A DNA stretch of 64,000 nt from Psychroflexus halocasei (lineage in GTDB: Bacteria > Bacteroidota > Bacteroidia > Flavobacteriales > Flavobacteriaceae), in the NCBI RefSeq assembly GCF_900107595.1, contig NZ_FNQF01000001.1:186001-250000 (forward strand), written 5' to 3'. The notes beneath the pieces were generated by a model. It was not told the DNA's origin. It did not search any database and was given only the letters and a program-made list of their open reading frames with translations. Positions within the stretch are counted from its first letter, which is position 1. Every line of letters starts with the position of its first letter. The position numbers were made by a program, and so were the translations under genes. This document shows positions 8,483-18,043 of this stretch, in pieces.

Positions 8483-8518
8483 AAGAAGCTCAACTTGAAA
8501 GATAAAGTTGAGCTTCTT
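8483..8518 (-). terminator. Hairpin between the alpha-2-macroglobulin gene and pbpC
   Basis: A perfect 14-bp stem (arms 8483-8496 and 8505-8518) is followed on the minus strand by a short TTTT. It lies 8 bases after the macroglobulin stop and 30 bases before the pbpC start. It could act as a partial terminator that lowers pbpC expression relative to the upstream gene, or as an mRNA stabiliser. Confidence 0.6.
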
Positions 8519-8525
8519 AGAATTA

Positions 8526-11500
8526 TTATTGGACAACTTTCACCCAGTTACCTTGTGTTCTTGCAAAATAAGTTGCATCATACATTGCCTCCACTTGTGC
8601 GCCAGGCAAATAATATGTTCCTAAATAGGAAGCATTAAGTTTAATGTTAAATACTTTCGTTTTATTAGCATCAACACTAAAATAATATTTCACTCTATCG
8701 TCACGAATATCTTGATAATCAGCTTCACTATTCACTCCTTCTCCTAAATCAGTAAAACTCGTGTTAATCACTTCCCAACCACTAGGGAAAATTTGCGACA
8801 GAGCAACATTGCTAACAGCATCCATAGAAGTATTAGTCACAGCAACTTGAGCTATGATTTGTGTGCCCTGTTTTAAATTAGAAACATCAATCGGATTCCC
8901 TGCGCCATCAATAAATTGTGTTTTCATCACAAGATTACTTTGATCGATTAACTCTTCACCCAAAGTAAGTTTTCCTGATTGTGATACTGTTACAAAAAGC
9001 CTGTTATCTCTGAGGTTTTTAAGCATCAATGAATTCGTTCCTCTTTGAATATCTAAAGTTCTTTCAGCTAAAGCTTTTTTTGTTTTTACATTTGATGATT
9101 CTCCATTCAATTCATAATTTATCTCAATCGCTTTACCGCCATTTTCATTAGCCATTTTTGCTAGAGCCATTAAGGCATAAGAAGTTTCTTGCGTACTAAA
9201 CCAACGCTGAGAAGATAAGTTTTTAGCTAAAGAAACTGACAATTCCCTTTGTTGATCATCGCCAAGTAAAACCATTGTTTCCAAAGCCATCGCTCTATTT
9301 CTGAAAGGAGAACCATAGGTGTAATAATTATACTTCTCAGGTTTAAAGTTAATGTTGGCTGTTTCTGAAATTTGTTGAGCCACACTTTCTTTTCCAGCAA
9401 AAGCATAAGCTGCAGCCAATCGCCACTTGGCATCATTACTCATTTCACCAGATTCTCGTAAACGGTTCATCGCAGCCAATTCAGGTTTTCCAGCTAAGGC
9501 TAAAGTATAAAGACGATAAGCTTGCGTTAAACTAGAGTTATATCTCGTATAAGAGTTACGCCATTGTCTCGCCTGATTTTGTTGATAGCTCAACCAATTG
9601 CTTAAAAAACTAATTGGCAAGGCATAACCTTTCTTCTTGGCTTCAAGCATAAAATGACCTGCATAATTTGTACTCCATTCATCAATTTCAGTTTGACCAG
9701 GCCAATAAGTCAAGCCGCCATTATGCGTTTGGAATTTATTTAAACGCTGAATCACTTGTTTGATATTTTCTTCAATCTCTTTTTTCTTATTAAAAGTAAT
9801 ATCAAAAACATCCCCTAAAAACAACTGCGGAAATCCAGCAGAGGTTGTTTGCTCCAAGCAACCATGTGGATAACGGATTAAATAATCCATACGTTTGTTG
9901 TAATCCATAGCAGGAAGAGTTGAAAATTCTATAGAAGCTGAATTGCTTCCTTCAACACCAAAAGCTTCAAAATTGATTTCTTTCATTTCCTTTCCTTCTA
10001 AAGTGTAAGTTTTAGAAATCTGAGAAATAGGATTTGGATTTTCAACATCAATTTCAATCGATGTTTTAGCTTTTTCTCCATTTCCAGAAGCATAAATTTG
10101 AAAATTTTGAGGTTGGTTTGAACTCTTGACTTCAAATTCAAAATTGACAATTTGCTCGCCAATTTCATTAAATGAAATATTTTTAGACGTTGAACCAATC
10201 GGTGAAAAAGCTTCGCTTTCTTTGATGCTTACAGACACATTTTTCACTTTGTCCTCCATCGCAAAAACAGTCACGGGAAGCGTTACTTTTTCTCCAGGAG
10301 ACAGTTTCCTTGGTAATGAAGCAAGCACCATTAAAGGCTTTCTCACTGGAACTGTTTTTTCTGCATTTCCGTAAGCTGCTTTTTTATGATCCCCTGCAAT
10401 GAGCATTGTTCTCACCGAACCTACATAATTTGGCATGTATAATTCATGCGTTTGCGTTTCTCCTTTTTGAAGATGAAAGGGCCCTAAATAAGTCACAACT
10501 GGTTTAAAGCGATCAGCTTTTCTATTTTTAGCTCCAGCTGCAGCATCGCCTCCACCAATTTCATAAATTTGATCGACACTTCCAGAAAATGCACCGATAA
10601 CATCATCAAAAACATCAAAAGTTTTGACGCCTAAAGCTTCTCGCGCATAAAAAGCAGCATGAATATTAGGCGTTGTAAATCTGGTTAAATCAAGTAAACC
10701 TTCATCCACAACGGCTAAAGTATAAGTCATTTCTTTAGCATTTTCCTCAGAGACTTTGATGCTATACTTTTGTTCTGGTTTTAAAACCTGAGGCATTTCA
10801 ATGTCAGGATTTAATTTAGTATTTGGGTTTTCAACCATTAGCGGAATAATCCCATAAAGACGGATTGGCAAATCATTTTTGGTTTGCTCGTGTGGTTGAA
10901 TCAAAGAAATATTGACATAAACATTAGGTGCCATTTCTTCAGTGAGCGGAATTGAAACTTGAGTTTCACCTTTTTGCGTATCAACCCATTGTTTGCTGAT
11001 AACTTCTGTTCCATTTTCAATACTGATAAACGCGCGACCTTTATTTCCTGAAGGAAAAGTAATCACAGCATCTTCACCAACTTTGTAAGCATCTTTATCA
11101 GAAGAAAAAACTAACATTTTTGCACTTTCTGCATCACCGCTTGTTGGTCTTTTAGACCAGTTTCTATAAAAATAAACAGTTTCTCCTGTTGCATGCCCTG
11201 AAACTTTATCAATCACACGAACAAGATAACGACCACTTTGACGCTCAGGAATATTCACTGTAAATTGCCCTTTACCTTCAGCATTAGTCGTGACTGTAAA
11301 TTCCTTAACTGGTTTGTAAGTATTGGTATTGTCGTAACGAGATAAATTGTCTTTTCCACGACTCCACCACCAACGCCATTCGATTTCAAAAACTTTGACT
11401 TCAAGTTCTCTATTGCCAGCAAGTTCACCTTGCGCATTAACTGTAAGAACATCAAAAACAGTGTTTTCATCAGTATAATAAGCGCCATACTGATGTGGGT

Positions 11501-14063
11501 CTGGCGCTAAGAGTCCAACAAAATAATTATAAGGTGCTAATTTCTTTGAAAAAACATCGATAGAGAAATCTCCGCCACCTTCAAAAACTTTTGTCAGGAA
11601 AGTTGCCTTCAACATTCCTGGCGCATTTTTATTAAGATTAATATTTTTACTAAAATTAACTTCTCCTTTTTCTGAAAGTTGACTTTCTAAAATTGGCATT
11701 TCAATTTTCTCAAAATCTCGAACAGGATCCGTAAAATTATACTGTGGAAACTCTTCAAAAGCATTGTTTTGAGAAGTTAGAGTCACTTCCATTTCAGCTT
11801 TTAAATTTCTCGCGGGTGAACCATGCAACCATGTCGAGCTGAGTTTTCCAGAAATAGCTTTGCTAGCATCTAATATTTCATCATCAAAGTCCAAAGCTAT
11901 TTTAAGTCGGTTTGGCTTTACAGTTGCAACACGAATTGTTTTGCTAAAACTTGCACCACCGACAAAAACAGTCGCATTCCAATTCCCTGTTGGCGAAGAA
12001 TCTTCAGTGATGATAGGAAAATAATAAAAGCCATTTTTAGCATTTTGAGAATCTTTATTCTCGCTGAGAACTTCTTGCTTCATTAGCTTTCCACGAGCAT
12101 CAGTCACCTGTAATTTGACAGGATGATTTTTAGGTAAAGGATTTGCTTTGTCGTTTAATGCAAAAGTTAAATGAATGGTGTCTCCTGGTCGGTGCACACC
12201 TCTTTCTGCATAAATTAAACCTTTTAAACCTTTTTTTAGAATTTTTCCAGAAACATCAAATTTGCTCAACGAAAGTGCATTTCCACCATCAAGTTTGGCA
12301 TAAGCATAATTTTCTCCTTGTCGCGCAATAGCAAAAGCTGCTTTTTCAGCATTATCACTTAATGCGAAGCCTTCTTGATTCGTTCTTATTGAAGAAATGA
12401 GCTGTTGCTGAAAATTATATAATTCAACAGTGACGCCGCCTTCTGGTTGAGCTGTGATGAGGTTTGTTGTCGCAAAATGATAAGAGCGATTATTGCTTTC
12501 TTTAACAATAAGTCCCAAATCTGATCCTAAAACATTAATGCTCGCAAAACGATCTTCGTCATAGTATGAAAGATCACAAGGATTGTCACGCTCTTGCCAA
12601 TTGTATGGTGTGTTTCGCCAATCATAAATTTCATTATTCCAATACTGTTCTTCAAGCTCTTCTTCTACTGAAGTGAAATCTGTCTCATTGACTTCTTCAT
12701 TTTCTGATAGATCATTTGTTTCAGCACATTCATAATTGCTGTATTCTTTTTTAAAGCTGATTTCAATTTGGTACATCGCACCTGGATCAGCTTTTATAAA
12801 ATCTGAAATATTAATCGCATATGCTTTCCATGAATTAGATTCTAAATCGTTTTCATGAGAAAGACTGATCGTTTTTTTAGCAATTCGTCGACCAACACGT
12901 CGAATGTTATAATTGTTTTGTGAGTTTAAATTACCAGATTGAAGAAATTGTAACATATTATCTTCAAAAACCTTGATGACACGAACATCAACAGCTGAAA
13001 GATTGACACTTTCAAAATAGATAGGTGTAGATGCTGAACTTGGTAAAATAACCCCTTTAGAAAGTAAACGTACCGCAGGTTTTAGTTGTTCAAAAGACAC
13101 AGTTTCTAAAAAATCTTTCTTTAATGAATAGCCAGAATTATTTTTTATGCCTTTAAAAATATTGATATTAACTTGACCTGTTATTCGAGTTGAAGGATAA
13201 ACATTAAGCAAGTTTCCATCAACTTCAAATCGCAAGTTATTTTGATCTTTAATCGTTATTAAGCCTTTAAAGTTTTGCTTCTCATCAAGCGGGTCCGAAA
13301 AGTTAATTGCTAACGAACTTTGTTGAGCCAAATTTGTTTTGATATCGATGATGGTAAAATTATTTTGACCAGGAATATCAAAATCGTTTTGAGCTTTATG
13401 ATCAGCATCAATCGCTTCACCATCCCATTCAATCCTTACTTGAGAATCATCAACTTGTCGTTTAATACTGTCGATCTTAAATCTAAAGTAATTTCCATCT
13501 TGAGCTTCGTCTTGCCATTTTATAGAAAGGCTTTTCTTGTCTTGAGACGCTTTAATAAGTTTTTTTGCTTTTGAAAAATCAATTACATCTGAAGCTTCTA
13601 TGTCGCCTGTTACGTACTGCCATTCTTTAGAATAAGATTGTAAGTTCCCGAGATTGACTTTAAAATTTGGCTGAATTGTTTTAAAGCTAAAGCTGAATTT
13701 TTTAAAATCATCACCAATGTCATCATAAAGCTCACTTAATTTTAATGTAACTTGATATTCAGTATTTGGTTTTAAATTTTCATTTGGTTGAAAGACTAAA
13801 GAATTATTGTTTTCAACATATAATTTCCCTTTGACATTTGGAGAAATTTCTAAATAACTTGCTGGGATTTCCTGAGACAATTCATATTGCTCTAGAGGCT
13901 GAGCTAAATTAATTCTGATAGGTTTTGCAATGGAAACTCTGCCTTGTGAATGATAAGAAATAAATTCTTTGAACTTAAATAAGTTATCAGTTTCAGGCGG
14001 TGTTTCGTCTTGACATGAAATTAAAAATATGCTTAGTAAAAGAAAACGGAAAAGATTTTTCAT
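8526..14063 (-). CDS. Alpha-2-macroglobulin family lipoprotein (YfhM-like)
   Basis: About 1845 residues. The start at 14063 gives a clean lipoprotein signal (MKNLFRFLLLSIFLISC); the ATG 21 bases upstream would add NDNPFS. The order is Ig-like macroglobulin domains, an MG2-type segment around residue 620 (ERGVHRPGDTIHL) and the A2M signature region near 1200 (LPNYVGSVRTM-like, here MPNYVGSVRTM). An intact thioester motif GCLEQ follows at about residue 1400 within the alpha-helical thioester domain. Bacterial homologues trap attacking proteases in the periplasm through this thioester. The next gene is pbpC, the classical partner. An internal acidic insert (ENEEVNETDFTSVEEELEEQ, about 450-470) is a local peculiarity. 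Confidence 0.94.
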   Translation of the reverse strand: MKNLFRFLLLSIFLISCQDETPPETDNLFKFKEFISYHSQGRVSIAKPIRINLAQPLEQYELSQEIPASYLEISPNVKGKLYVENNNSLVFQPNENLKPNTEYQVTLKLSELYDDIGDDFKKFSFSFKTIQPNFKVNLGNLQSYSKEWQYVTGDIEASDVIDFSKAKKLIKASQDKKSLSIKWQDEAQDGNYFRFKIDSIKRQVDDSQVRIEWDGEAIDADHKAQNDFDIPGQNNFTIIDIKTNLAQQSSLAINFSDPLDEKQNFKGLITIKDQNNLRFEVDGNLLNVYPSTRITGQVNINIFKGIKNNSGYSLKKDFLETVSFEQLKPAVRLLSKGVILPSSASTPIYFESVNLSAVDVRVIKVFEDNMLQFLQSGNLNSQNNYNIRRVGRRIAKKTISLSHENDLESNSWKAYAINISDFIKADPGAMYQIEISFKKEYSNYECAETNDLSENEEVNETDFTSVEEELEEQYWNNEIYDWRNTPYNWQERDNPCDLSYYDEDRFASINVLGSDLGLIVKESNNRSYHFATTNLITAQPEGGVTVELYNFQQQLISSIRTNQEGFALSDNAEKAAFAIARQGENYAYAKLDGGNALSLSKFDVSGKILKKGLKGLIYAERGVHRPGDTIHLTFALNDKANPLPKNHPVKLQVTDARGKLMKQEVLSENKDSQNAKNGFYYFPIITEDSSPTGNWNATVFVGGASFSKTIRVATVKPNRLKIALDFDDEILDASKAISGKLSSTWLHGSPARNLKAEMEVTLTSQNNAFEEFPQYNFTDPVRDFEKIEMPILESQLSEKGEVNFSKNINLNKNAPGMLKATFLTKVFEGGGDFSIDVFSKKLAPYNYFVGLLAPDPHQYGAYYTDENTVFDVLTVNAQGELAGNRELEVKVFEIEWRWWWSRGKDNLSRYDNTNTYKPVKEFTVTTNAEGKGQFTVNIPERQSGRYLVRVIDKVSGHATGETVYFYRNWSKRPTSGDAESAKMLVFSSDKDAYKVGEDAVITFPSGNKGRAFISIENGTEVISKQWVDTQKGETQVSIPLTEEMAPNVYVNISLIQPHEQTKNDLPIRLYGIIPLMVENPNTKLNPDIEMPQVLKPEQKYSIKVSEENAKEMTYTLAVVDEGLLDLTRFTTPNIHAAFYAREALGVKTFDVFDDVIGAFSGSVDQIYEIGGGDAAAGAKNRKADRFKPVVTYLGPFHLQKGETQTHELYMPNYVGSVRTMLIAGDHKKAAYGNAEKTVPVRKPLMVLASLPRKLSPGEKVTLPVTVFAMEDKVKNVSVSIKESEAFSPIGSTSKNISFNEIGEQIVNFEFEVKSSNQPQNFQIYASGNGEKAKTSIEIDVENPNPISQISKTYTLEGKEMKEINFEAFGVEGSNSASIEFSTLPAMDYNKRMDYLIRYPHGCLEQTTSAGFPQLFLGDVFDITFNKKKEIEENIKQVIQRLNKFQTHNGGLTYWPGQTEIDEWSTNYAGHFMLEAKKKGYALPISFLSNWLSYQQNQARQWRNSYTRYNSSLTQAYRLYTLALAGKPELAAMNRLRESGEMSNDAKWRLAAAYAFAGKESVAQQISETANINFKPEKYNYYTYGSPFRNRAMALETMVLLGDDQQRELSVSLAKNLSSQRWFSTQETSYALMALAKMANENGGKAIEINYELNGESSNVKTKKALAERTLDIQRGTNSLMLKNLRDNRLFVTVSQSGKLTLGEELIDQSNLVMKTQFIDGAGNPIDVSNLKQGTQIIAQVAVTNTSMDAVSNVALSQIFPSGWEVINTSFTDLGEGVNSEADYQDIRDDRVKYYFSVDANKTKVFNIKLNASYLGTYYLPGAQVEAMYDATYFARTQGNWVKVVQ

Positions 14064-14157
14064 GGAGAAAGGATTATCGTTCAAAGTTATAGCAAATAAT
14101 CTCGGTTAACAAGATTTTTTTATAATGAGATATTAATAAGAAACTAAACATCTAAAC

Positions 14158-14196
14158 AAAAAGCTTTACATCTGTTATTTCGATGCAAAGCTTTTT
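14158..14196 (-). terminator. Terminator after nhaD
   Basis: Arms AAAAAGCTTT and AAAGCTTTTT, with an inner CATC/GATG pairing, lie 24 bases past the nhaD stop codon. On the minus strand the stem runs into a T-rich tail (CTTTTTGTTT). Confidence 0.65.
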
Positions 14197-14219
14197 TATT
14201 AAACTCGATTGATTTTTAT

Positions 14220-15599
14220 TTATGCATAAAGGAATTTTTCTATCAGCATAAAAACACCTGCACCAGCTAAGAATCCGACAAGCGCAAGCCAACTGACTTT
14301 CTTGAGATACCAAATGAAATCAATTTTTTCGATACCCATTGCTGCAACACCAGCTGCAGAACCAATCACTAATAAGCTTCCTCCTGTCCCAGCAGAATAA
14401 GCGATAAAGTGCCAAATTGGGCTATCAGTTTCAAAAGTATACATTCCCATTGTGGCCGCAACCATCGGAACGTTATCAATAAGTGCCGATAACATTCCCA
14501 GAAGAATGACAACAGCATCCATATTAGGAATTGCATTTGAAATACTCTCTGCTGCATAACGTAAAGTTCCGACTTCAATACCAGAAATGCTTCCGTAAAC
14601 AGTACTTTCTAAAGCTGCAACAGCTAGTAAAATACCTAAGAAAAATAGAATACTTGAAAATTCTATTTTAGATAATGCTCTGTTTGTTGAGTATAAGTGC
14701 TTTTGATCTTTAGGAAGGTTTTTTACTGGTTTCACATATTCTGAAAATAACCAAACAATACCTAAACTAAACATCATTCCTAAATAAGGTGGTAATCCTG
14801 TAATTGCTTTAAAAATAGGAACAAAAATTATTCCTCCTAAACCAATATAAAGCATGGTTTTACTACTGAGTAAACGCTCTGTTTTCTCATCAGTAATCAT
14901 CTCACGACGCATGGCTTTTCCTCTAAAAGGTTTCATTTTAGTCGCGATCAGAAATGGCACTACAAAACAAACAATAGACGGGACAATAACATATTCTGAA
15001 AGGCCAACCGCCGTCACTTTGTTACCAATCCACAACATGGTTGTTGTCACGTCACCAATAGGCGACCAAGCACCACCTGCGTTTGCAGCAATAATAATCA
15101 TCGCAGCATACCAAACGCGGTATTTGTGCCAAACGATAATTTTCCTTAATAAGGTAATGAGAATAATTGTAGCCGTTAAGTTATCAATCACTGCAGATAA
15201 AAAGAAGGCTAAAATACCTAAAATCCAAAGTAATTGTTTTTTACTTTTTGGCTTAATCACTTTTTTGATAATACCAAAACCACGATGTAAGTCAATGATT
15301 TCAACAATCGTCATGGCACCAATTAAGAAGAATAATATCTCACCAATATTACTGAAATGATGCATCAAATTTTTAGTAAAACCATAACTATCAGATTCTG
15401 ATGGTCCTTCAATTAAACTAAAAACATCTCCTTTATAATTAATAATGTCAAACCAGCCATAGTTAAACCCTATCGCAAGTACTGCCCACATAAATGTTCC
15501 CATGAGTAAAGCAGGAACTGCTTTGTCCAGTTTTAATGGATGTTCCAATGTGATTGCTAGATAGCCAAGCACAAAGGCTAAAATTAAAATTGTTGTCAT
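14220..15599 (-). CDS. nhaD: NhaD-type sodium:proton antiporter
   Basis: 459 residues with about 11-13 hydrophobic segments and the loop-rich pattern of the NhaD/ion-transporter superfamily. Visible family features include LSAVIDNLTATIILITLLRK and its counterpart SALIDNVPMVAATMGM. These are paired inverted-repeat segments with the intramembrane Asp-Asn expected to bind Na+. It would export sodium in exchange for protons at the inner membrane, consistent with a marine or halotolerant lifestyle. It starts nine bases after the dehydrogenase gene stop and is followed by a terminator, so it ends the anmK-gdh-nhaD operon. Confidence 0.93.
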   Translation of the reverse strand: MTTILILAFVLGYLAITLEHPLKLDKAVPALLMGTFMWAVLAIGFNYGWFDIINYKGDVFSLIEGPSESDSYGFTKNLMHHFSNIGEILFFLIGAMTIVEIIDLHRGFGIIKKVIKPKSKKQLLWILGILAFFLSAVIDNLTATIILITLLRKIIVWHKYRVWYAAMIIIAANAGGAWSPIGDVTTTMLWIGNKVTAVGLSEYVIVPSIVCFVVPFLIATKMKPFRGKAMRREMITDEKTERLLSSKTMLYIGLGGIIFVPIFKAITGLPPYLGMMFSLGIVWLFSEYVKPVKNLPKDQKHLYSTNRALSKIEFSSILFFLGILLAVAALESTVYGSISGIEVGTLRYAAESISNAIPNMDAVVILLGMLSALIDNVPMVAATMGMYTFETDSPIWHFIAYSAGTGGSLLVIGSAAGVAAMGIEKIDFIWYLKKVSWLALVGFLAGAGVFMLIEKFLYA

Positions 15600-15608
15600 T
15601 TAATTAGC

Positions 15609-16835
15609 TCATAAAAGTTTTTCTAATGCGATTCCAAATGCAGTTTTACTGATGTTATTTAAATCAGAATTTTTATTTTTAATATCTTGAATAGCGTTTT
15701 TAATAGTGATTGAAGTATCATTGAAAATGGCTTCATCAGTCATCTGAACTTTTTCACCCATAAAATATGCAAAAGCTCTTGCCATACCACAGTTTGAAAT
15801 AAAGTCTGGTATTAAACTGATGTTTTGATCTGCATGTTCCATAATGGAACCAAAGAAAATTTCTTTATCAGCAAAAGGAACATTCGCCCCACTTGCTATC
15901 ACTTCAAGACCATGTTCAATCATTTGATTAACTTGGTCTCGTGTGACTATTCGAGAAGCGGCACAAGGTGCAAATACTTCAGCCCCAACTGACCAAATTT
16001 GAGAGTTAACCTCATCAAAACTGAGCATATTGTCTGCTTTTAAAGTATTACCATCTTTGTTTAAATATAAATGTTTCATCTCTTCATAAGAAAAACCTTC
16101 TTTATCAATAAGACCGCCATCTTTATCAATAATACCGACAACTTTTGCACCTAAAGCAGTTAAGTAATAAGCCGCTGCAGAACCAACATTTCCAAAACCT
16201 TGAATAATAACTTTCTTGCCTTTGACAGAGCTTTTATAAATATTATAAAAATGCTTGATTGACTCTGAAACACCATAGCCAGTAATCATGTCTCCCACGG
16301 TATATTGTCTAAATTGATCTGGTGTGTAGTCAGGGTTTTCTACAACTCTGGAAACTCCGCTTCTTAACTGACCAATTCTACTGATTTTATCAGTTTCTGT
16401 TGTTTGAAAATGCCCTTGAAAGACACCTTCTTGTGGATGCCATACACCATATTTTTCAATATTAGGAATCACTTCATGAATCTGATCGACATTCATATCG
16501 CCTCCAGTTCCATAATAGCTTTTTAACATAGGTGAAACAGCCTTAAACCAACGTTCTAAAACACCAGCTTTTCTAGGATCATTTGGATCAAAATTAATAC
16601 CTGATTTTGCTCCGCCAATAGCAGGCCCAGAAACTGTAAATTTGATTTCCATTGTTTTGGCTAATGATAAAACTTCATTTTTATCTAGCCCTTTGCGCAT
16701 ACGTGTACCACCTCCTGCGGCTCCGCCTCGTAAAGAATTAATAACAACCCAACCTTCTGCTTCTGTTTCTGAATCTTTCCATTGAAAAACAATTTCAGGC
16801 TCTTTTGATTCAAACTTTTTTAAGAGATTTTTCAT
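15609..16835 (-). CDS. Glu/Leu/Phe/Val dehydrogenase family protein (probable glutamate dehydrogenase)
   Basis: 408 residues. The N-terminal substrate domain has GGAAGGGTRM and the GPAIGGAKSGI segment with the catalytic Lys region, followed by YYGTGGDMNVD. The Rossmann domain has GFGNVGSAAA for NAD(P) binding. The length and the gdhA-like arrangement favour a glutamate dehydrogenase, but leucine dehydrogenase belongs to the same family and cannot be excluded by eye. It reversibly deaminates the amino acid to a 2-oxoacid plus ammonia. It lies 13 bases after anmK and nine before nhaD on the same strand, so the three are probably co-transcribed. Confidence 0.9.
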   Translation of the reverse strand: MKNLLKKFESKEPEIVFQWKDSETEAEGWVVINSLRGGAAGGGTRMRKGLDKNEVLSLAKTMEIKFTVSGPAIGGAKSGINFDPNDPRKAGVLERWFKAVSPMLKSYYGTGGDMNVDQIHEVIPNIEKYGVWHPQEGVFQGHFQTTETDKISRIGQLRSGVSRVVENPDYTPDQFRQYTVGDMITGYGVSESIKHFYNIYKSSVKGKKVIIQGFGNVGSAAAYYLTALGAKVVGIIDKDGGLIDKEGFSYEEMKHLYLNKDGNTLKADNMLSFDEVNSQIWSVGAEVFAPCAASRIVTRDQVNQMIEHGLEVIASGANVPFADKEIFFGSIMEHADQNISLIPDFISNCGMARAFAYFMGEKVQMTDEAIFNDTSITIKNAIQDIKNKNSDLNNISKTAFGIALEKLL

Positions 16836-16848
16836 TTTAGGTTTACTT

Positions 16849-17928
16849 TTATTTAGTTATTCCAAAATATTTTCCACTTGAATGATCTTTTGAAGCGCCA
16901 GTAACTTCAGCAAGAATATTATTTTCATTCCTGAAATACAAAACGCCCATCAAAGCAAAAATCAATGCTTCTTTAAATTCTATAAGTTCCTTTGAAGGCA
17001 ATATTATCTCACCTTTTATCTTTCCACCTAATTCTTTAATCAGAAAATTATTATACGCACCACCACCTGTCACAAAAATCCTTTTCATTTCTTTTAAAGA
17101 TTGACTTAGCTGATTAATAATATGCTGTGTAAATGTTGAGATTTTATCTTCAACATTCATATGATATCCATCAACTAAAGGGAAAATCTCTTTATCTAAC
17201 CATTCAACACCCAGAGATTTAGGTGGTTTTTGTCGATAAAAAGCCAAGCCGTCAAGTTTTGATAATAAATCTTGATGAACTTTTCCTCCTTCAGCAATCC
17301 TACCATTTTCATCAAAATCATAACCTAACTGGTTTGCGTATAAGTTGAGTACTTTATTTACAGGGCAAACATCATAAGCAATTCTTTGTTCCTTTTTTTG
17401 AAAAGAAACATTGGCAAAACCACCAAGATTTAAGCAAGCCTCATATTCTGAAAACAACAATTTATCGCCAATAGGTACCAATGGTGCTCCTTGACCACCT
17501 AACTCAACATCTTGAACTCGAAAATCACAAATGACATTTTGTTGAATTAATCGACTTAATTCTGGTCGATTTCCGATTTGTAAAGTGTATCTATTTTCGG
17601 GTTGATGAAAGATTGTGTGTCCGTGAGAAGCAACAAAATCAAGTTTTTCAACTTGATTTTCTCTGATAAACCGATTCATCATATCGGCCAAAACTTGTGT
17701 ATATTCTCTGTCTAATTTCTCAATATCTTCATGTTTATATTGATGAGCATTTGACAGTTTTTCTTTTATCTTTTTGGAGTAAGAATAAGTCGCGGATGAG
17801 TTGAGTTGATAAGACCAAGAATTTGTGTTTTGGTTGAAGAAAAACACAACTTCGAGAAGATCTAAGCCGTCCAATGAAGTTCCAGACATAGCGCCTAGCA
17901 CGTGATATTTCTTTACAGAATCCCCCAA
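16849..17928 (-). CDS. anmK: Anhydro-N-acetylmuramic acid kinase, non-AUG start
   Basis: 359 residues. The AnmK signature AMSGTSLDGLDL is near the N-terminus (residues 13-24). ASHGHTIFHQP, a DFR..D motif and LNLGGFANVS follow, all typical of this sugar kinase. It phosphorylates 1,6-anhydro-MurNAc released during wall turnover, giving MurNAc 6-phosphate. The reading frame has no ATG before the signature motif. The start assigned here is TTG at 17926-17928. An ATG at 17937-17939 is out of frame by one base across a T7G5 tract, so one extra base in the tract would restore a longer ATG-initiated protein. First gene of anmK-gdh-nhaD. Confidence 0.9.
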   Translation of the reverse strand: MGDSVKKYHVLGAMSGTSLDGLDLLEVVFFFNQNTNSWSYQLNSSATYSYSKKIKEKLSNAHQYKHEDIEKLDREYTQVLADMMNRFIRENQVEKLDFVASHGHTIFHQPENRYTLQIGNRPELSRLIQQNVICDFRVQDVELGGQGAPLVPIGDKLLFSEYEACLNLGGFANVSFQKKEQRIAYDVCPVNKVLNLYANQLGYDFDENGRIAEGGKVHQDLLSKLDGLAFYRQKPPKSLGVEWLDKEIFPLVDGYHMNVEDKISTFTQHIINQLSQSLKEMKRIFVTGGGAYNNFLIKELGGKIKGEIILPSKELIEFKEALIFALMGVLYFRNENNILAEVTGASKDHSSGKYFGITK

Positions 17929-17981
17929 AAAAACAACATTTATTTAAATTTCATTCAACAATTCGTAAAAGTACTTAATAC

Positions 17982-18016
17982 TTGCTAAATATTACATAGG
18001 TTCTCACTATATTTGC
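17982..18016 (+). promoter_or_regulatory. Promoter of the acyl-CoA dehydrogenase gene
   Basis: TTG at 17982-17984, 23 bases, then TATATTTGC at 18008-18016, matching the Bacteroidota -33/-7 consensus. The start codon is 27 bases downstream. Confidence 0.75.
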
Positions 18017-18043
18017 GAAACTAATTAAAAGTAATTTTAACAC

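Noticed and set aside
14854-15360. 168-residue open frame opposite nhaD
   Set aside because: It is antisense to clear NhaD transmembrane sequence. Its composition is what the reverse strand of hydrophobic codons gives. No start signal was seen.
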